Source: Incurvaria masculella
Lineage: Eukaryota > Arthropoda > Insecta > Lepidoptera > Incurvariidae
NCBI GenBank assembly: GCA_946894095.1
Contig: OX335655.1
Coordinates: forward strand, 12,276,001 to 12,340,000
Length of the DNA: 64,000 nt
Direction of reading: 5' to 3'
Shown here: in pieces, positions 10,639-21,692 of the stretch
Layout of the letters: each line of letters opens with the position of its first letter
Numbering within the stretch: position 1 is the stretch's first letter
The notes under the pieces: generated by a model
The model's input: the letters and a program-made list of their open reading frames with translations, nothing else
Told to the model about the DNA's origin: nothing
Databases searched by the model: none
Program-made: the position numbers and the translations under genes

Positions 10639-10965
10639 CTGGACACGGATGGCTAATATGTGGTATAAGCCGAAGCCGAATCCGTGTCCTACTAGAAATA
10701 CAAAAAATATGAAATAATTAAATAATATTAATAGCATATCACCTCACCGCGCTTCCGAAAAATAAGGAACTGGATGTAAAATATGAAAAATATTTTCACT
10801 TTCATTCGAGCATTTCACCCAATGTGATTATTCCAAACAGGGCGAACTAAATCCTACCGCCTAGTAGGCAAGGGAGACTTATAGATTTACATGGATTCCG
10901 AACCATGGAGCATTTTGAATTCGTGACTCAATGCACTTATCTAAATCAGAAAGTGAAAACTAAAT
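10639..10965 (-). mobile_element. SINE, diverged copy
   Basis: Minus-strand body and part of a tRNA-type internal region (GTGATTATTCCAAACAGG, ACCGCCTAGTAGGCAAGG, ACATGGATTCCGAACCATGG, TTGAATTCGTGACTCAATGC). The 3' end carries a perfect 10-bp inverted pair GGACACGGAT / ATCCGTGTCC at 10641-10650 and 10680-10689. Confidence 0.6.
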
Positions 10966-11639
10966 TAAAAATTAGGCGGCATTGTACTTTCGGCTTCTCA
11001 AATTTATTAAATAAAAAAATATCCTGCAAGTCCTCACAATGGATTGCATCCTTCGAGCTCAGATATACCTGAAGCCTCTTAATGTATGCAGCATTGTGTC
11101 CCCTTTGAAGGATCGATCCAACGTAGCACGTGGCGAGAATCACGATCTTATAGTGCAAAATAAAACCAACACAAAAATGCTACTGAAAAGCTGCCTTTAT
11201 GCTCACCGAGCGATTGCTCAAATTCGTTCACATCTGCGTCGCCACATAGGCTATTCCATTCGAAAATAAAAATTCTACAGTTTTGAAAATTAGTTAAGTT
11301 ACAATCGCCTTAGGCGGCTAAACAAAAACGACTTCACGCTCAACGGAATAGAGTCTGAATTTGATCGGAATTTCGTGGAAGCGTGCGTCGTTGTTCCGCT
11401 GCGCGGCTTCCGACCGTTTTACCTGGAGCGAAAATTTACTATTTTAAAAGGGTTTATGGCGGGAGCGGCGGTGACGCCCGGACGTGACGCCCTTATCTCG
11501 CGAGACACGCGGACGGGGCGGCCCGCTCGCGAGACAGTCGGAATAATGAAGCTGCCAGCTGCGCGGGGAGGCTATAACGACGAAAAAAACACGTATGACT
11601 CCAATTAATTGGATTCGTACACCTTATTGACGGTACTCA
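10966..11639. other. No gene seen; GC-rich patch at 11340-11590
   Basis: The patch contains two CGCGAG-type words (TCTCGCGAGA, GCTCGCGAGAC) and an open frame of 77 codons at 11375-11608. No splice sites or domain were recognised. It could be an unrecognised exon, UTR or regulatory patch. Confidence 0.35.
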
Positions 11640-11775
11640 AGTCTTAGTTTCAGGATTGGCCAAAAATGCTTTCGTATGTCCGGCTGTTATCTACAGGTCG
11701 CATTGCTCAACCGATTCGCGTGAAATTGAGTAAGCAGGTTCGATATTTTAAGGCGCTAGGACTAGCCAACTACTC
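11640..11775 (+). repeat. Dispersed repeat R5, fragment
   Basis: Shares ACAGGTCGCATTGCTCAACC, GATTCGCGTGAAATT and TAAGCAGGTTCGATATTT with 12225-12440 and, inverted, with 49430-49690. Unknown class. Confidence 0.6.
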
Positions 11776-12224
11776 GCGCCATACAAATGCACTTTTTAAC
11801 AAATGTAATAATATGTAGTGAAACGCTTCAGCAAATCCAAATAGAACTCCAGACTGATAATGGATTGTTAATATTTTTTTATTCCATCATTTATTTAAAT
11901 AATAATAAAAATAAAAAAAGTTGATTTTTCTCATTAGAAATCTGAAAGTCATTCGATTTCTAGATATAAGCAAAAACAGCATATATGCATAAACAAAAAA
12001 TTCCATTTGCTTTTAGATTTCTACATTTAGTCAAAAAAGTTCGGAAATGGACACCGTTTCCGCAATGTATTTTGTATAGAAAAAGGAAACATACATTAAC
12101 GAAAATCATTCGATTCCTAGACAAGGAATCATATATTGTAAGGATGACACTTATAATCGTCAGACTTAGTTAGTTTACTTGGGGTGCCTCGTCTAACTTT
12201 GCGATTTGGCTAGTACCAGGCCCT
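11776..12224. other. No gene seen; AT-rich
   Basis: AT-rich with A-runs. A 62-codon open frame at 11985-12173 has no recognisable feature. Confidence 0.45.
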
Positions 12225-12440
12225 TAATAGAATTTTTTAGTCGAGCCAGTTTTTGAAAGCTTTTCAAAATGGCGAAGTAATTTTGAAAAATTTTCAAATG
12301 TCGTACGCCGTCTATACGGATGTTGTCCTCTACAGGTCGCATTTCTCAACCGATTCTCGTGAAATTTTGTAAGCAGGATCGATATTTATTTAGATTTTTG
12401 AAGTCGAGCCAGTTTTTATTTTATGATGTCCGAAAGTTCA
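12225..12440 (+). repeat. Dispersed repeat R5, longer copy
   Basis: Contains CTACAGGTCGCATTTCTCAA, CGTGAAATTTTGTAAGCAGG and two copies of GTCGAGCCAGTTTTT flanking it. The same order, inverted, is found at 49430-49690. Confidence 0.6.
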
Positions 12441-12790
12441 AGTTTTTTGCGCACTTTATGCAATTCGTTTGGACGTAGATTACTGAACGATAAAACAAAA
12501 TCGTCTAAATATTTAAGTCAGCAAGCCTAGCTTGTTCCTTGACAATTCATATTCATTTCGGTTCTGGTTTGATTTTTCACTGCAGCATTCGTGATTTACT
12601 TTCGTTTTGTCATTATTATTTTATTGTTACCTAACTAGATCAAACCCTACACCTGACGCATTGTCTGATTTGTAGACATACTGCCTACTCCTCATCATGG
12701 AGTCTGCCTTTTTATTTGAACCAGAGAAGGTGCTAGAACGAAATGGCACGGTTTTGTGTCATGCCCGCCAATAGTCTTGTCGGGAACGAT
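12441..12790 (-). mobile_element. TTAA-flanked MITE family, old degenerate copy
   Basis: Decayed similarity in family order: CGCACTTTATGCAATTCG, GATTTTTCACTGCAGC, CGTGATTTACTTTCG, CTCCTCATCATGGAGTCTGC, GCACGGTTTTGTGTCATGC. Neither end is intact. Confidence 0.5.
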
Positions 12791-12888
12791 TTCAAAATGT
12801 CATTGGATCCGTCGGAGAAAGTAACCGCTTGGTCTCTCTATGAGTAAACTGATTTGAAACGGGTCCGGAGAATACATATTTATGCACT

Positions 12889-13132
12889 GGGGGTCCATTC
12901 AGGGCAAGAGTGAGTTCGAATTCGTCACTAAATATCAACTCACTTTTTTAAATAGTCAATGTTTCCACACTTCTTGAACATCATTACAGTTGGGTAAAAA
13001 TCTAGTCTGTCCCGTAAATACGTTGGAAGTATAAATAACGGTGTCGTTATTTTAATAATAATATATTTCCCACCTATTTTTAGGTTAACTCACTCCCGAA
13101 CTCGAACTCACTCTTGCCCTGAATGGACCCCC
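12889..13132. mobile_element. MITE with perfect GGGGGTCC TIRs
   Basis: Left terminus GGGGGTCCATTCAGGGCAAG and right terminus CTTGCCCTGAATGGACCCCC are perfect inverted repeats, and similarity extends about 35 bp. The element is 244 bp and non-coding. A related end occurs at 21225-21262 (AACTCGAACTCACTTTTACC, GGATGGGTCCCC). Confidence 0.8.
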
Positions 13133-14425
13133 TGGTCCATTACCATTATTAAATCGGATTTTGACGTGTTTTATTTATTGTATTTTTACAGTTAAACTTT
13201 TCTTTCCAAAGATGCTTAGGAAGTTTCAGAAAACAATCACCCACAGTACCCAATCAAACAGAAATAAAATCTCTTGAAAGGACATTACCGATTTCTCGGA
13301 ACTCGGTGTTCAAAAGAAACACAGAAACTCGATAAGGGTTTCGGAACGAGATTATTAAGCAAACATTTTAATTTAAAGAAGAAAGAGAATTGGAGTTCTA
13401 GAGCGATTCATTCGATTCATTACTTAAGGGAAGTGGAGTGATACGCGGTGATGTTTGAGAAAAAAAACGGTATTAATTATAACTGGAAGAAGATAAAGAT
13501 TGAAGTAAGGTGGAGTTGTAAGTAATTTGATAAATTTGCCTGAGGTAGTCTTGTTATATCCACTTTAATTTTCTTACAACCCGACGAGGATGTATGTATG
13601 TTACAAATCACGTACGGATATGATATCAAACTTAATTTTTGCATTTAGAAATAAAATTATGTGCCACATCAGGGCTTCCTTTGTTTTTGACCACGGCTGT
13701 TTTGAGCCTAAACAAGCCAGTTAAAAATGTGTACATCCGGTTGAATCATTGATTTTACTTCGAACCTCTGATTGACCAAGTATTCGTAATGTCTTAAGAA
13801 AACATATTGTCTTTGAGGTTTTTGAACTCAATCTGAAATATATTTCTATCAGTCTTTTGTTAATAGCTGGATAAACCAAATATTTTTCGCAGGCCCCAAA
13901 AAACTAACCTATCCAAACATAAAATGAATAACTTATATCAATGTCTGTTTCTTCCTCGTCCTATAAAGTTTTTCACTGTTTTTTTCTTGGGAAAATCCAA
14001 CAGGATAAAACATTTATGTAGTTGCACATGAAGAACATATGTATTTCATTCGGTAGCTCGCTACTGGACAGGTGAATATGAATCAATTCTGTTTCGCTTT
14101 CGGATGAAATCATCTTTGCTGTTTTATGTCGTGTCATCGCGCTCTTCTTAGGGTGATTCGTGAGAAACTCTCACGAGACTAACTGTCATTTAGTGAGTAA
14201 GAAAGTATAAGTATTCACTGGTAGGTTACAGATGACTGACAATCACCGGCGGATGTGAATTTTAAGATGAACTCCACTGCAAGCTGAAAATCGCCTCCAG
14301 GGCGCATCACTTCCGGGCGGAAATGATGTAGCGCACGTCTGCGGCAAAAGCGCCCGAAGCCATTACCTTGTCCCTTCTCATGCTGTAGAGCAAGTTGTCG
14401 GTGGCTACGCCCGCATGGATTTATT
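13133..14425. other. No gene seen
   Basis: About 1.3 kb of unremarkable AT-rich sequence with no convincing frames, splice pairs or repeats. Confidence 0.45.
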
Positions 14426-14600
14426 GTATTTATTATGTGCTGATTCTTGCATATTGTTTATTGTTTATTCATCATCCATAGACAGTACACTGCACTCTGA
14501 TTTGTTATATTTTATCATTAGCCAGTTCGGGGCAATCCCAGCGAAACAGAACTGGCAAGAAACTCCGCTGGTTTTTTTTTTCAACGTCCACTTAGTCTAA
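14426..14600 (+). repeat. Dispersed repeat R7
   Basis: TTGTTTATTCATCATCCATA, GACAGTACACTGCACTC and TAGCCAGTTC are shared with 45113-45190. It continues into AACTGGCAAGAAACTCCGCT and a T-run. Probably a retroelement 3' part; the class is not established. Confidence 0.55.
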
Positions 14601-16229
14601 ATTTACAAAAGTATTTAGACTCACAGATAAACACGCTAAATTAATATGAATTAGCGAGAATCAACAATTCATGTCATATGCAACAGTTCATGACAACTAT
14701 CAGTTTATTAGTAAAGACCATGCCCGCCATTTAGCATGTTGCCAATTGGAGCAAGCCAGTCCCTACAAACAGCACCCGTTCACGAGCATCACGCCAGGCA
14801 CAACCATCGCCTCTATCAAGCATATTTTAGGGAAAGAGGAGACCCGAACCTAGCGTCACCGCAAGCAGAAAACTTAAAGCGATGCACTACTCCAGTGGAA
14901 ACATGAAAAAGTTGTGAAAGCTCTGTACGATTTGGTTTTAATACGATTATTTCCATCATGAACTACTACAGTGACCTGCAAACAAAGAGTCAAAATACAA
15001 AATACATTATTATTCTTACAGCTAAAAAAACCGATATAATATTAACACTTTAAATGCTACCACCTACAGAAAATTAAGAGTACAACGGTTTGAGAGTAAC
15101 GTATACGAATATGATTCCTGAAAGAGATTCTGACCAACACCTACAGTTAAATAATGCTTTAATACAGTTCGGGTGTACAGAGCCCTCGTCACTATTGATA
15201 CGAAATTGTACCAAATCAATATAATTTTGTATAATATATAATTTTGTATTTAATAAAAAATAGAATATCTATAATCCAGTCGCATTAGCATTGAAACCCG
15301 AAAAACTTCCAGCCAAACTTTCACCAGCCAGGGTCTACAAAAAGTTCGAATCCTCTTTCCGACGAATGTCACGACCAATACTTTTTCAGATTATTTAAAA
15401 AATCTGGTTACAATGCTTCAAATGTAGATGTCGTTGAAACTCAAATTAATAAGATAATGGTAATGTCGTATCCATTAAATACATAAACTTATCTAATTGT
15501 CCTGTATTTGATTTTTTCAATGTAATTAGCTAAAAAAACTTTTACGCTATCTTCATCTTCTTCAACTGTTTCTCACACAAACACGCCTTCACTCATGCTT
15601 TCTATTTAAAGGTACATGAGGTGGATGTAAACACCTGTATATATCCATGTATATCTAGTAAGTGTGGGTACTCTGACTTTGAGAATGCGCGCCGTTCCCG
15701 CCTCGTCTTCACCAAAGCTATTGTTTTACTAGGAGAGGCAGTACAGGGAAAGAAATGGAGAATTTGTAATTGTATGAGTACGTAGTCCATTGGTACGCTT
15801 GATTACTTTATTAAAATGAACGATTATGTGCAACTATTTATGGATTACTTTGCCGAAACACAAGAAAAATTAAAACCAAAATATAATGTTCGCAATAACA
15901 GTCTCCATGCCGTAGTGCATGGGCAAGGGGTAGGTAAAATATAATTAAAACATAATAGTAAAAAAAAACCGTTTATTGTCTCCTAAGGAGTCTTCTAAGT
16001 TAATTCAACATATCAGTACACATATTTACAACATTTTATCCTCATAGCTATAATATTTTTATCTAATTGTTCTCTAATTGTTTCTAATTTGTTTCATATG
16101 TGATTCTTTGTTTAGATTGTCTAATTTATTTATTATTAATCTTCCCTCTATTAAAAAACGTTTATCCTTGTACTATTACTATTACTGGCAGATATAAACA
16201 CCAACTCATACCATACTATACCATATATA
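14601..16229. other. No gene seen
   Basis: About 1.6 kb without a supported gene. Contains AT-rich runs (15220-15265) and a TATA-alternating run around 16220-16240. Confidence 0.45.
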
Positions 16230-16400
16230 TATGGTATACTAGCTGCGGTACCCGGCTCCGCTCGGGTTAGTGTCGGCTAAATTATCTCATGGATAAAAAG
16301 TAGCCCACATGACTGGTCCAAAATAGGGTCAAACTGGTCCAGGGCAATGTATCCATGTACCAAATTTAATCAAGATCGTTCGAGCCGAAATAGCATGATT
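16230..16400 (+). repeat. Dispersed repeat R8, 5' part
   Basis: Shares GGTACCCGGCTCCGCTCGGG with 28730-28750, followed by GGATAAAAAGTAGCCCACAT and TTTAATCAAGATCGTTCGAG. This is a repeat type I recall as common in lepidopteran genomes. Confidence 0.6.
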
Positions 16401-16504
16401 TAATGAGAAACATCCAATAATTCCCATTTAGAGCTTCGTTGACGTTTGGTGGCTATTTAAAAAAAAAACATTTGCCGCGAGAACCTTTCTGCACTTTCAC
16501 TGCT

Positions 16505-16640
16505 ACATTGCTTACCTAGTAAGTAACGTGTAACGTAGGTAAGTTTTGCGTGGACTCCAACCCACAGCCAGCCTCAACATCGAAAACAGTAACCCATCTC
16601 GAACCTGACTGCTCCCAGAGATGCTATACATTGATAAAAT
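16505..16640 (-). mobile_element. SINE head fragment
   Basis: Minus-strand match to the head/body junction of the 5S-headed subfamily (GTGGACTCCAACCCACAGCC, AACCCATCTCGAACCTGACT, CTCCCAGAGATGC). The 3' body is missing, and the mariner element lies 80 bp away. Confidence 0.5.
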
Positions 16641-16722
16641 ACGCACATAAATCAGGTAAGTGGTTCGCATGTTATAAGACTTTAAGACTCACTACTTACC
16701 CTTCTGGTAATGAAGCGTTATA

Positions 16723-18001
16723 TGGTTGGGGAAAAAGTTTCTTCGCATTTTTTAAGAAAATTCAAAACATTTTTTAATATGGTTTATTTACATTTAACTA
16801 AAGTATGTAGGTACCATTTTGTTCGATAACTTTTTGCCATCTTGTAGGTAGGGACTTGATCCCATTGCTATAGAAATATTGGGACTTCTGATCAATATAC
16901 CGCGACAAGTGGTTTTGGCAGTCCTCTCGTGATGTTAACCTGACACTGCCTAAAGAATTCTGAAGAGACCTAAACAGGTGGAAATCTGAAGGTGCAAGGT
17001 CAGGACTATACGGCGGATGCATTAACACCTCCCAGCCAAACTCTCTTAGTTTTTGCTGAGTGGCTAAAGATGTGTGAGGTCTAGCGTTATCATGATGAAA
17101 AACCACACCCCTTCTGTTGATTAATTCCGGCCGCTTTCTCTCAACTTCTTGCTTTAATCTCATCAGTTGTTCACAGTAGAGTTCAGAATCGATGGTCCTG
17201 CTTGGTGGTAACAGCTCATAATGAATAATGCCCTTCCAATCCCACCACACACACAGCATCACCTTGTTGCGAGTTAACCCGGGTTTCGCCACAGTCTGTG
17301 AAGCTTGACCGGCCTTTGACCACGACCTTTTTCGCACGTTCTTGTCGTACGTGATCCACTTTTCATCACCAGTTATCAGCTTCTTCAAAAATGGTTCGGT
17401 TTCATTACGTCGTTATAAAGAATCACAAATGAATACACGGTTCATTAGGTTTCTTTCAGTGAGCTCGTGAGGTACCCAAATTTCGAACTTTTTTGTGTAC
17501 CCAGTTTTTTTCAAATGCGCCAAAACTGTTTTATGGTCAATTCCTAGTTCTTCAGCTACGTCGTAACTACTGATATGCCGATCTTGCTCCACTTTTTCAA
17601 AAATGGCATCCATTTATCCGTAATAGGGCGACCAGAGCGACGTGCATCTTTGACATCAAAATTTCCGGATTGAAAACGCTTAAACCAAATTTGTGCTACT
17701 CTCACAGTCACTGCACTAGGTCCATAAACATCGCAAATTTTTTTCGCGGCTTGCGTTGCATTTTTACCTTTTTTGTAGAAAAATTTTAAAATTAATCGAA
17801 TTTCTTCATTAGATTCACTCATTTTGACAGTACGAACAACAAATGAGAATCACACATTTTCCTAATTTGAATTTGGAATTATGTTCTTTAAAATTTAAAC
17901 TTTCAATGATACCAAAACCAGCCAGATACAAATAGTATAGCCAAAGAGATTTTATTACAAGTTCATACATACTATAATGCGAAAAGACTTTTTCCCCGAC
18001 C
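16723..18001 (-). mobile_element. mariner-family DNA transposon, nearly complete
   Basis: A 1279-bp element bounded by TA on both sides (16721-16722 and 18002-18003). Terminal inverted repeats of about 27 bp: left GGTTGGGGAAAAAGTTTCTT, right (minus sense) GGTCGGGGAAAAAGTCTTTT, both followed by CGCATT. Size, TA duplication and one transposase frame filling the element are the classical mariner plan. It moves by cut and paste through its own transposase. Neighbours are SINE and repeat fragments. Confidence 0.93.
16798..17822 (-). pseudogene. mariner transposase, one frameshift and one premature stop
   Basis: Start ATG at 17822, stop at 16798; about 341 codons, the usual mariner length. The N-terminus (about residues 1-65) is the DNA-binding helix-turn-helix part, ending in RRSGRP. 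A one-base deletion near 17611-17615 shifts the frame. A second helix-turn-helix stretch and the linker motif WVPHEL then follow in the new frame. A TAA at about 17413-17415 interrupts the protein between the linker and the catalytic core. The core is open and carries TGDEKWI, HDNARPH and YSPDLAPSD; 34 residues separate the second and third catalytic aspartates, i.e. DD34D. All three aspartates remain. With only two lesions this copy is recent, but it cannot make a full transposase. Confidence 0.92.
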
Positions 18002-18468
18002 TATTATTATGTAATCTATAAGTTTTTAGTAGAATCAGGCTAGACGTAGATACAATGCACATCTAAATCGAGTAATTGGTTCTCAAGGATTTTATTCTGT
18101 TGGTCGCTCCTCCGGCGATTTAGCGTGATGCCAAGTAGTCCTAAAGTTGCAGGAAATACCAAGCCGTACTTCAGTAAAAGTAAGCGCTGCCGCCGCAAAG
18201 CCGAGCCGTGCATAGCATTGCAGTTTGTATGACAGCCCCATCTTAGCGTAAGCGGAACTGAATTCTATTTAGCCAACCTTAATTCCCGGGTAGTTAAATG
18301 TACATGTACTAAGTTTTACAAATCGCTAGTGCCTTGAAAATTCGCCAAACGGACACCAAACAGTCACGACGTCTGCCCTCACGTCCCGCCGCTCCCCGCC
18401 ACCGCCCCCGGCCCCGCTCCCGCCGGTGTGAAGTAGCGCTACCGGCATCGTTTTCGCAGCCCCGTGAA
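18002..18468. other. No gene seen; GC-rich patch 18355-18480
   Basis: The patch is rich in CCG/CCC. The open frames through it (60-76 codons, both strands) are low-complexity Arg/Pro and not credible genes. Confidence 0.45.
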
Positions 18469-18795
18469 AGTTCTAAAGCCCGTGGGCACATAAATTGTAG
18501 CCTATGTGTTATTCTGATGTATAAGCTATATTATTGTAAAGTTTCATTAGAATCCATTCAGTAGTTTTTACGTGAAAGAGTAACAAACATCCATCCATCC
18601 ATCCATCCATCCATCCATCCATCCATCCATCCATTATTGCAAACTTTTCCCTTTATATTATTTATTAGATAGATATTATTGTAAAGTTTCATTAGAATCC
18701 ATTCAGTAGTTTTTACGTGAAAGAGTAACAAACATCCATCCATCCATCCATCCATTATTACAAACTTTCCCCTTTATATTATTTATTAGATTAGA
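18469..18795 (+). repeat. R8-like repeat, tandemly duplicated, with (CATC)n arrays
   Basis: Two units (about 18529-18670 and 18674-18795) share TTGTAAAGTTTCATTAGAAT, AGTAGTTTTTACGTGAAAGA and TTTATATTATTTATTAGAT. Each contains a CATC microsatellite: about 12 units at 18588-18634 and about 5 at 18733-18755. It resembles a widespread lepidopteran repeat tail. The translated MDGWMDG frame is an artefact of the microsatellite. Confidence 0.7.
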
Positions 18796-19709
18796 TACTC
18801 ATACCAACAATATTTCACACGGTTTCTCTATTATTCCTAAAACTTTCTTCATCACAGAGCGTTGGTTAAAAGTGGCCAAATTGCATTCAAAATGCATCAA
18901 TTTCGTTTTTGATCACCTACCAAATGTTAATTACTTAAAACTTAAATATTCTATAAAACTTCATAGGTACTCCACTTGCCTGCTCACCCGTCCACTCGCT
19001 GTCACTCACTTGCTCGTTCACTCGGCGAGTTTATTTACCATGGTAACCCCCTACGGCAACATCCTCACACTAAGTTAGACGGGCACTTCCTGAGCACTCG
19101 GTGCCCTCAAAGGGTTAATCTTAACCCTGTACCACTCCAAACGAGCGACTCCACACATTTATCCCGGGTCGGGTGGAGGCTGTAGCTCGGTCTGCGCTAA
19201 AATAAAGCCATTTGTTGTCGGTTAAGTGTTTCATCCACACAACTACAGCGGGCGGCCAGCGCTCATCTCATCCGCGGCGCCTGTACCATATGTCGACTTA
19301 TGCACATTATGGAAATGTAATTCTCTGAGCCCCTTTGGAATTACATTTACAGAAAGACATACAGAGTCAACTAACTGATGAGATCAAAATCATTTCATAC
19401 GAAACAAACTGAAATAAATGTTGTATTAAAAAAAAACTTAATCGCTATGTAGCCTTAAAATAATAATCTGAAGTTGTGTTTTGAAATATAGACTGAAATA
19501 TTGAGGAAAAGTTAAGAATTTTTATGGACAAAGAAATAGTGGGCCCCCTTTATTTACCATAAAGAAAGGTTTTTGTCCGAGTTTCTTACTCCCGTTCACT
19601 CAACATTCTAGAAATGCACAGGTCTCCATGATTTCTTGAAGGAAAATTAGAGAAATCATAAAGATTTCACAAAAAACATTTCACATTCCATGAACGCGAA
19701 ACCTATGCA
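18796..19709. other. No gene seen
   Basis: The moderately GC-rich stretch at 18960-19290 contains AATAAA at 19201 and the word TGTAGCTCGG ... CAACTACA (19180-19247), weakly like an LTR edge. A hairpin AAATGTAATTC / GAATTACATTT sits at about 19313-19350. Confidence 0.35.
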
Positions 19710-20471
19710 TTAAGGTGGGCCATCCCGCTCAACTCCCCATACAAACGGGGAAAGAAGATCACGCCCATATTTCTTATCAGAGATCCCAAATTTTGCTCAA
19801 AATAGCTTTATTTGATCGAACTAGATGTCTGATGACCATTGGCATTCTAAAATTGTGTTTGATTTCTAAGTTATAAGGTTCGAAAGTTCGAATTTTTCGC
19901 GCGTTTTATACAATAACTTTGGAGGTGGATTACGCAATGATAAAGTAAGAACATTTTAAAAAGATTAGTCATGAGACAAAGATTATTTAATCAAGATTTA
20001 TAATCTATTTGGTTTTTGTTAGATTTTTGACTATAGCGGTCGTGGTTTACTTTTAGCTAAAAGTCGTTTTGTAATTAAAATTTTCGTAAATCTTGCCAAA
20101 TCATAATGAAATGAAATGAAAATATTCTTTATTGCTTACAACTATTACATAGTATGCAAAGGCGAGCTTATTGCCAAAGGCAATCTCTAACAGCTAACAT
20201 TAATATTAGAAAATATATTAAGAGTTAGCAAGAAACATTAAATTACTTAAAACTAAGCAAAATTATCACACTTAGAAAACATTAGATAACTTAAGACTAT
20301 ATAAACAGAAAATCATACAATATGCACATTGTCTTTTTTGCGGACATGTCGCATCTTCCTCATCACGGAGCCTGTCTTCTTCTTTGTAACAGAGAAGGTC
20401 CAAGAGCGCAACAGCACGGTTTTGTACCGTACCCGCGAATGAGTTAGTCCCGCCGGGTTGGGCCACCTTAA
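19710..20471 (-). mobile_element. TTAA-flanked MITE, interrupted by a retrotransposon insert
   Basis: Ends TTAAGGTGGGCCATCCCG and CGGGTTGGGCCACCTTAA, with TTAA at 19710-19713 and 20468-20471. Removing the 205-bp insert at 20105-20309 and one 7-bp duplicate leaves about 550 bp, matching the 34748 copy. TTAA target preference is typical of piggyBac-like elements; the GGTGGCCCA terminus is not the canonical piggyBac start, so the superfamily is open. No transposase. Confidence 0.85.
20105..20309 (-). mobile_element. 5'-truncated non-LTR retrotransposon insert
   Basis: Flanked by a perfect 7-bp duplication AAATCAT (20098-20104 and 20310-20316). On the minus strand the insert has TTGCCTTTGGCAATAAGCTC, AATAAAG, and a 3' tail of TTTCA units (20105-20120). 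It is a short 3'-end fragment of a LINE and interrupts the MITE exactly where intact copies read on. Confidence 0.85.
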
Positions 20472-21407
20472 CGATTTGAGAAGTTGTCTCATCGGGCAGA
20501 TGTGTTCCATCCCCCTCTAACTCGAGGTAGATTTGAGTAGGCGTCTCACTCCCAAACTGTGTTCGTTTTGTAAGCACAACGCGCTATGCTAGGTCTATGG
20601 TTAATCCGGCCCCGTGTCGACAGTCGATTGTGTCGACATATGTCGGTCGTTCCCGGGTCCCGCACTTCCGGGGGAGGACGTCGGCGTCGGCAGCTGAAGT
20701 GGATAGTAATAATCAAGACAACGTGCTAAATGTCTCTTCTTCTGGTTGCTTTGTGGTTGCGAATGTTATCCTCTTGATAGCGGTACGCGCTACAGATCTC
20801 GTCTTTGTCAAAATTAATATGTTCGAGGCAATTTGGATTCAATGTGGGTCCTATGAATTCTGCACTCACACAAATATATTCCGTAATGCAGATTGCTTCA
20901 GCGTAGGTGATTAGTGTCCTCAAAGAGGTCATAAATTTTCTCTGCTTTATGTATTAATTAATTTTATGTTATCCAACGATAAAAGCACTGTAATATATAT
21001 GTATTTTTAAATGATTAGAAAAAGTTTTTGGACTGGACATTTTTGAACAATTGCAAAAAAATATATTTTTTCTTATTGAACAAGGTTGGGTGCCTGTTCG
21101 AGTTCATATTAGCTCGAATTGTGCATAAAAGATAATATTTTTTGTTAATTCCTTAATCCTGTTTTAATTCTTTAATTTTATTTGGCTGTAGTTCCGATTC
21201 TACGTAAAACTTCATTACCCAGATGGTTGGCTAACTCGAACTCACTTTTACCTGGATGGGTCCCCGGGGTTAAAGTCAACAATCAGGGAGATCGACGATC
21301 TCTGTGGCCACTATAGTAAAAAATTTAGTATAGGAGCTGCCGTCTGTAAAGGAAGTCCTTTATCTGTCTTTTTTTCTTCCCATTCGATTGTGCCGTAAGC
21401 TCATTTT
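20472..21407. other. No gene supported
   Basis: The moderately GC-rich part at 20597-20910 has open frames on both strands (105 and 68 codons) that I cannot assign. A related end of the GGGGGTCC MITE lies at about 21225-21262. Confidence 0.4.
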
Positions 21408-21692
21408 TAGGGTTCTGTACCCAAAGGGTGCCAACGGAACCGTATTAATAAGACTCCTCTGTCCGTCCGTCCCTCTGTCACAGGGCTGTATCAAATGAAC
21501 CATATTAGCTGAGTTTTTCACAGAGCGTGTATTTATTTTGCCGCTGCAAGACGTATTGAGAAATTTTAAAAATTATAAAATTTAAAGTGGGACCCCATAA
21601 AAAAAACGTGTTTTTTTGTGTTAAATCTTATACGATGGTACGTAGCCCTTCGTGTGCGAGTACGACTCGCACACGAACTCGTGAACGTTATA
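21408..21692 (+). repeat. Dispersed repeat R2, copy A
   Basis: Family order: TTTTTAGGGTTCTGTACCCA, AAGGGTGCCAACGGAACC, (CCGT)n, CAGGGCTGTATC, TTTATTTTGCCGCT, then GATGGTACG, CCCTTCGTGTGCGAGT and the palindrome GTGCGAGTACGACTCGCAC. Nine copies occur in the window. Non-coding. Confidence 0.75.

Noticed and set aside
18558..18755. Open frame encoding MDGWMDGW repeats
   Set aside because: Artefact of the CATC/GATG microsatellite.
19180..19247. TGTAG...CTACA unit with AATAAA, like an LTR
   Set aside because: Too short, no second LTR, no primer-binding site and no duplication seen.
20597..20932. 105-codon plus and 68-codon minus overlapping frames
   Set aside because: Neither matches a family I can name; overlap on both strands suggests a stop-poor GC-rich stretch.
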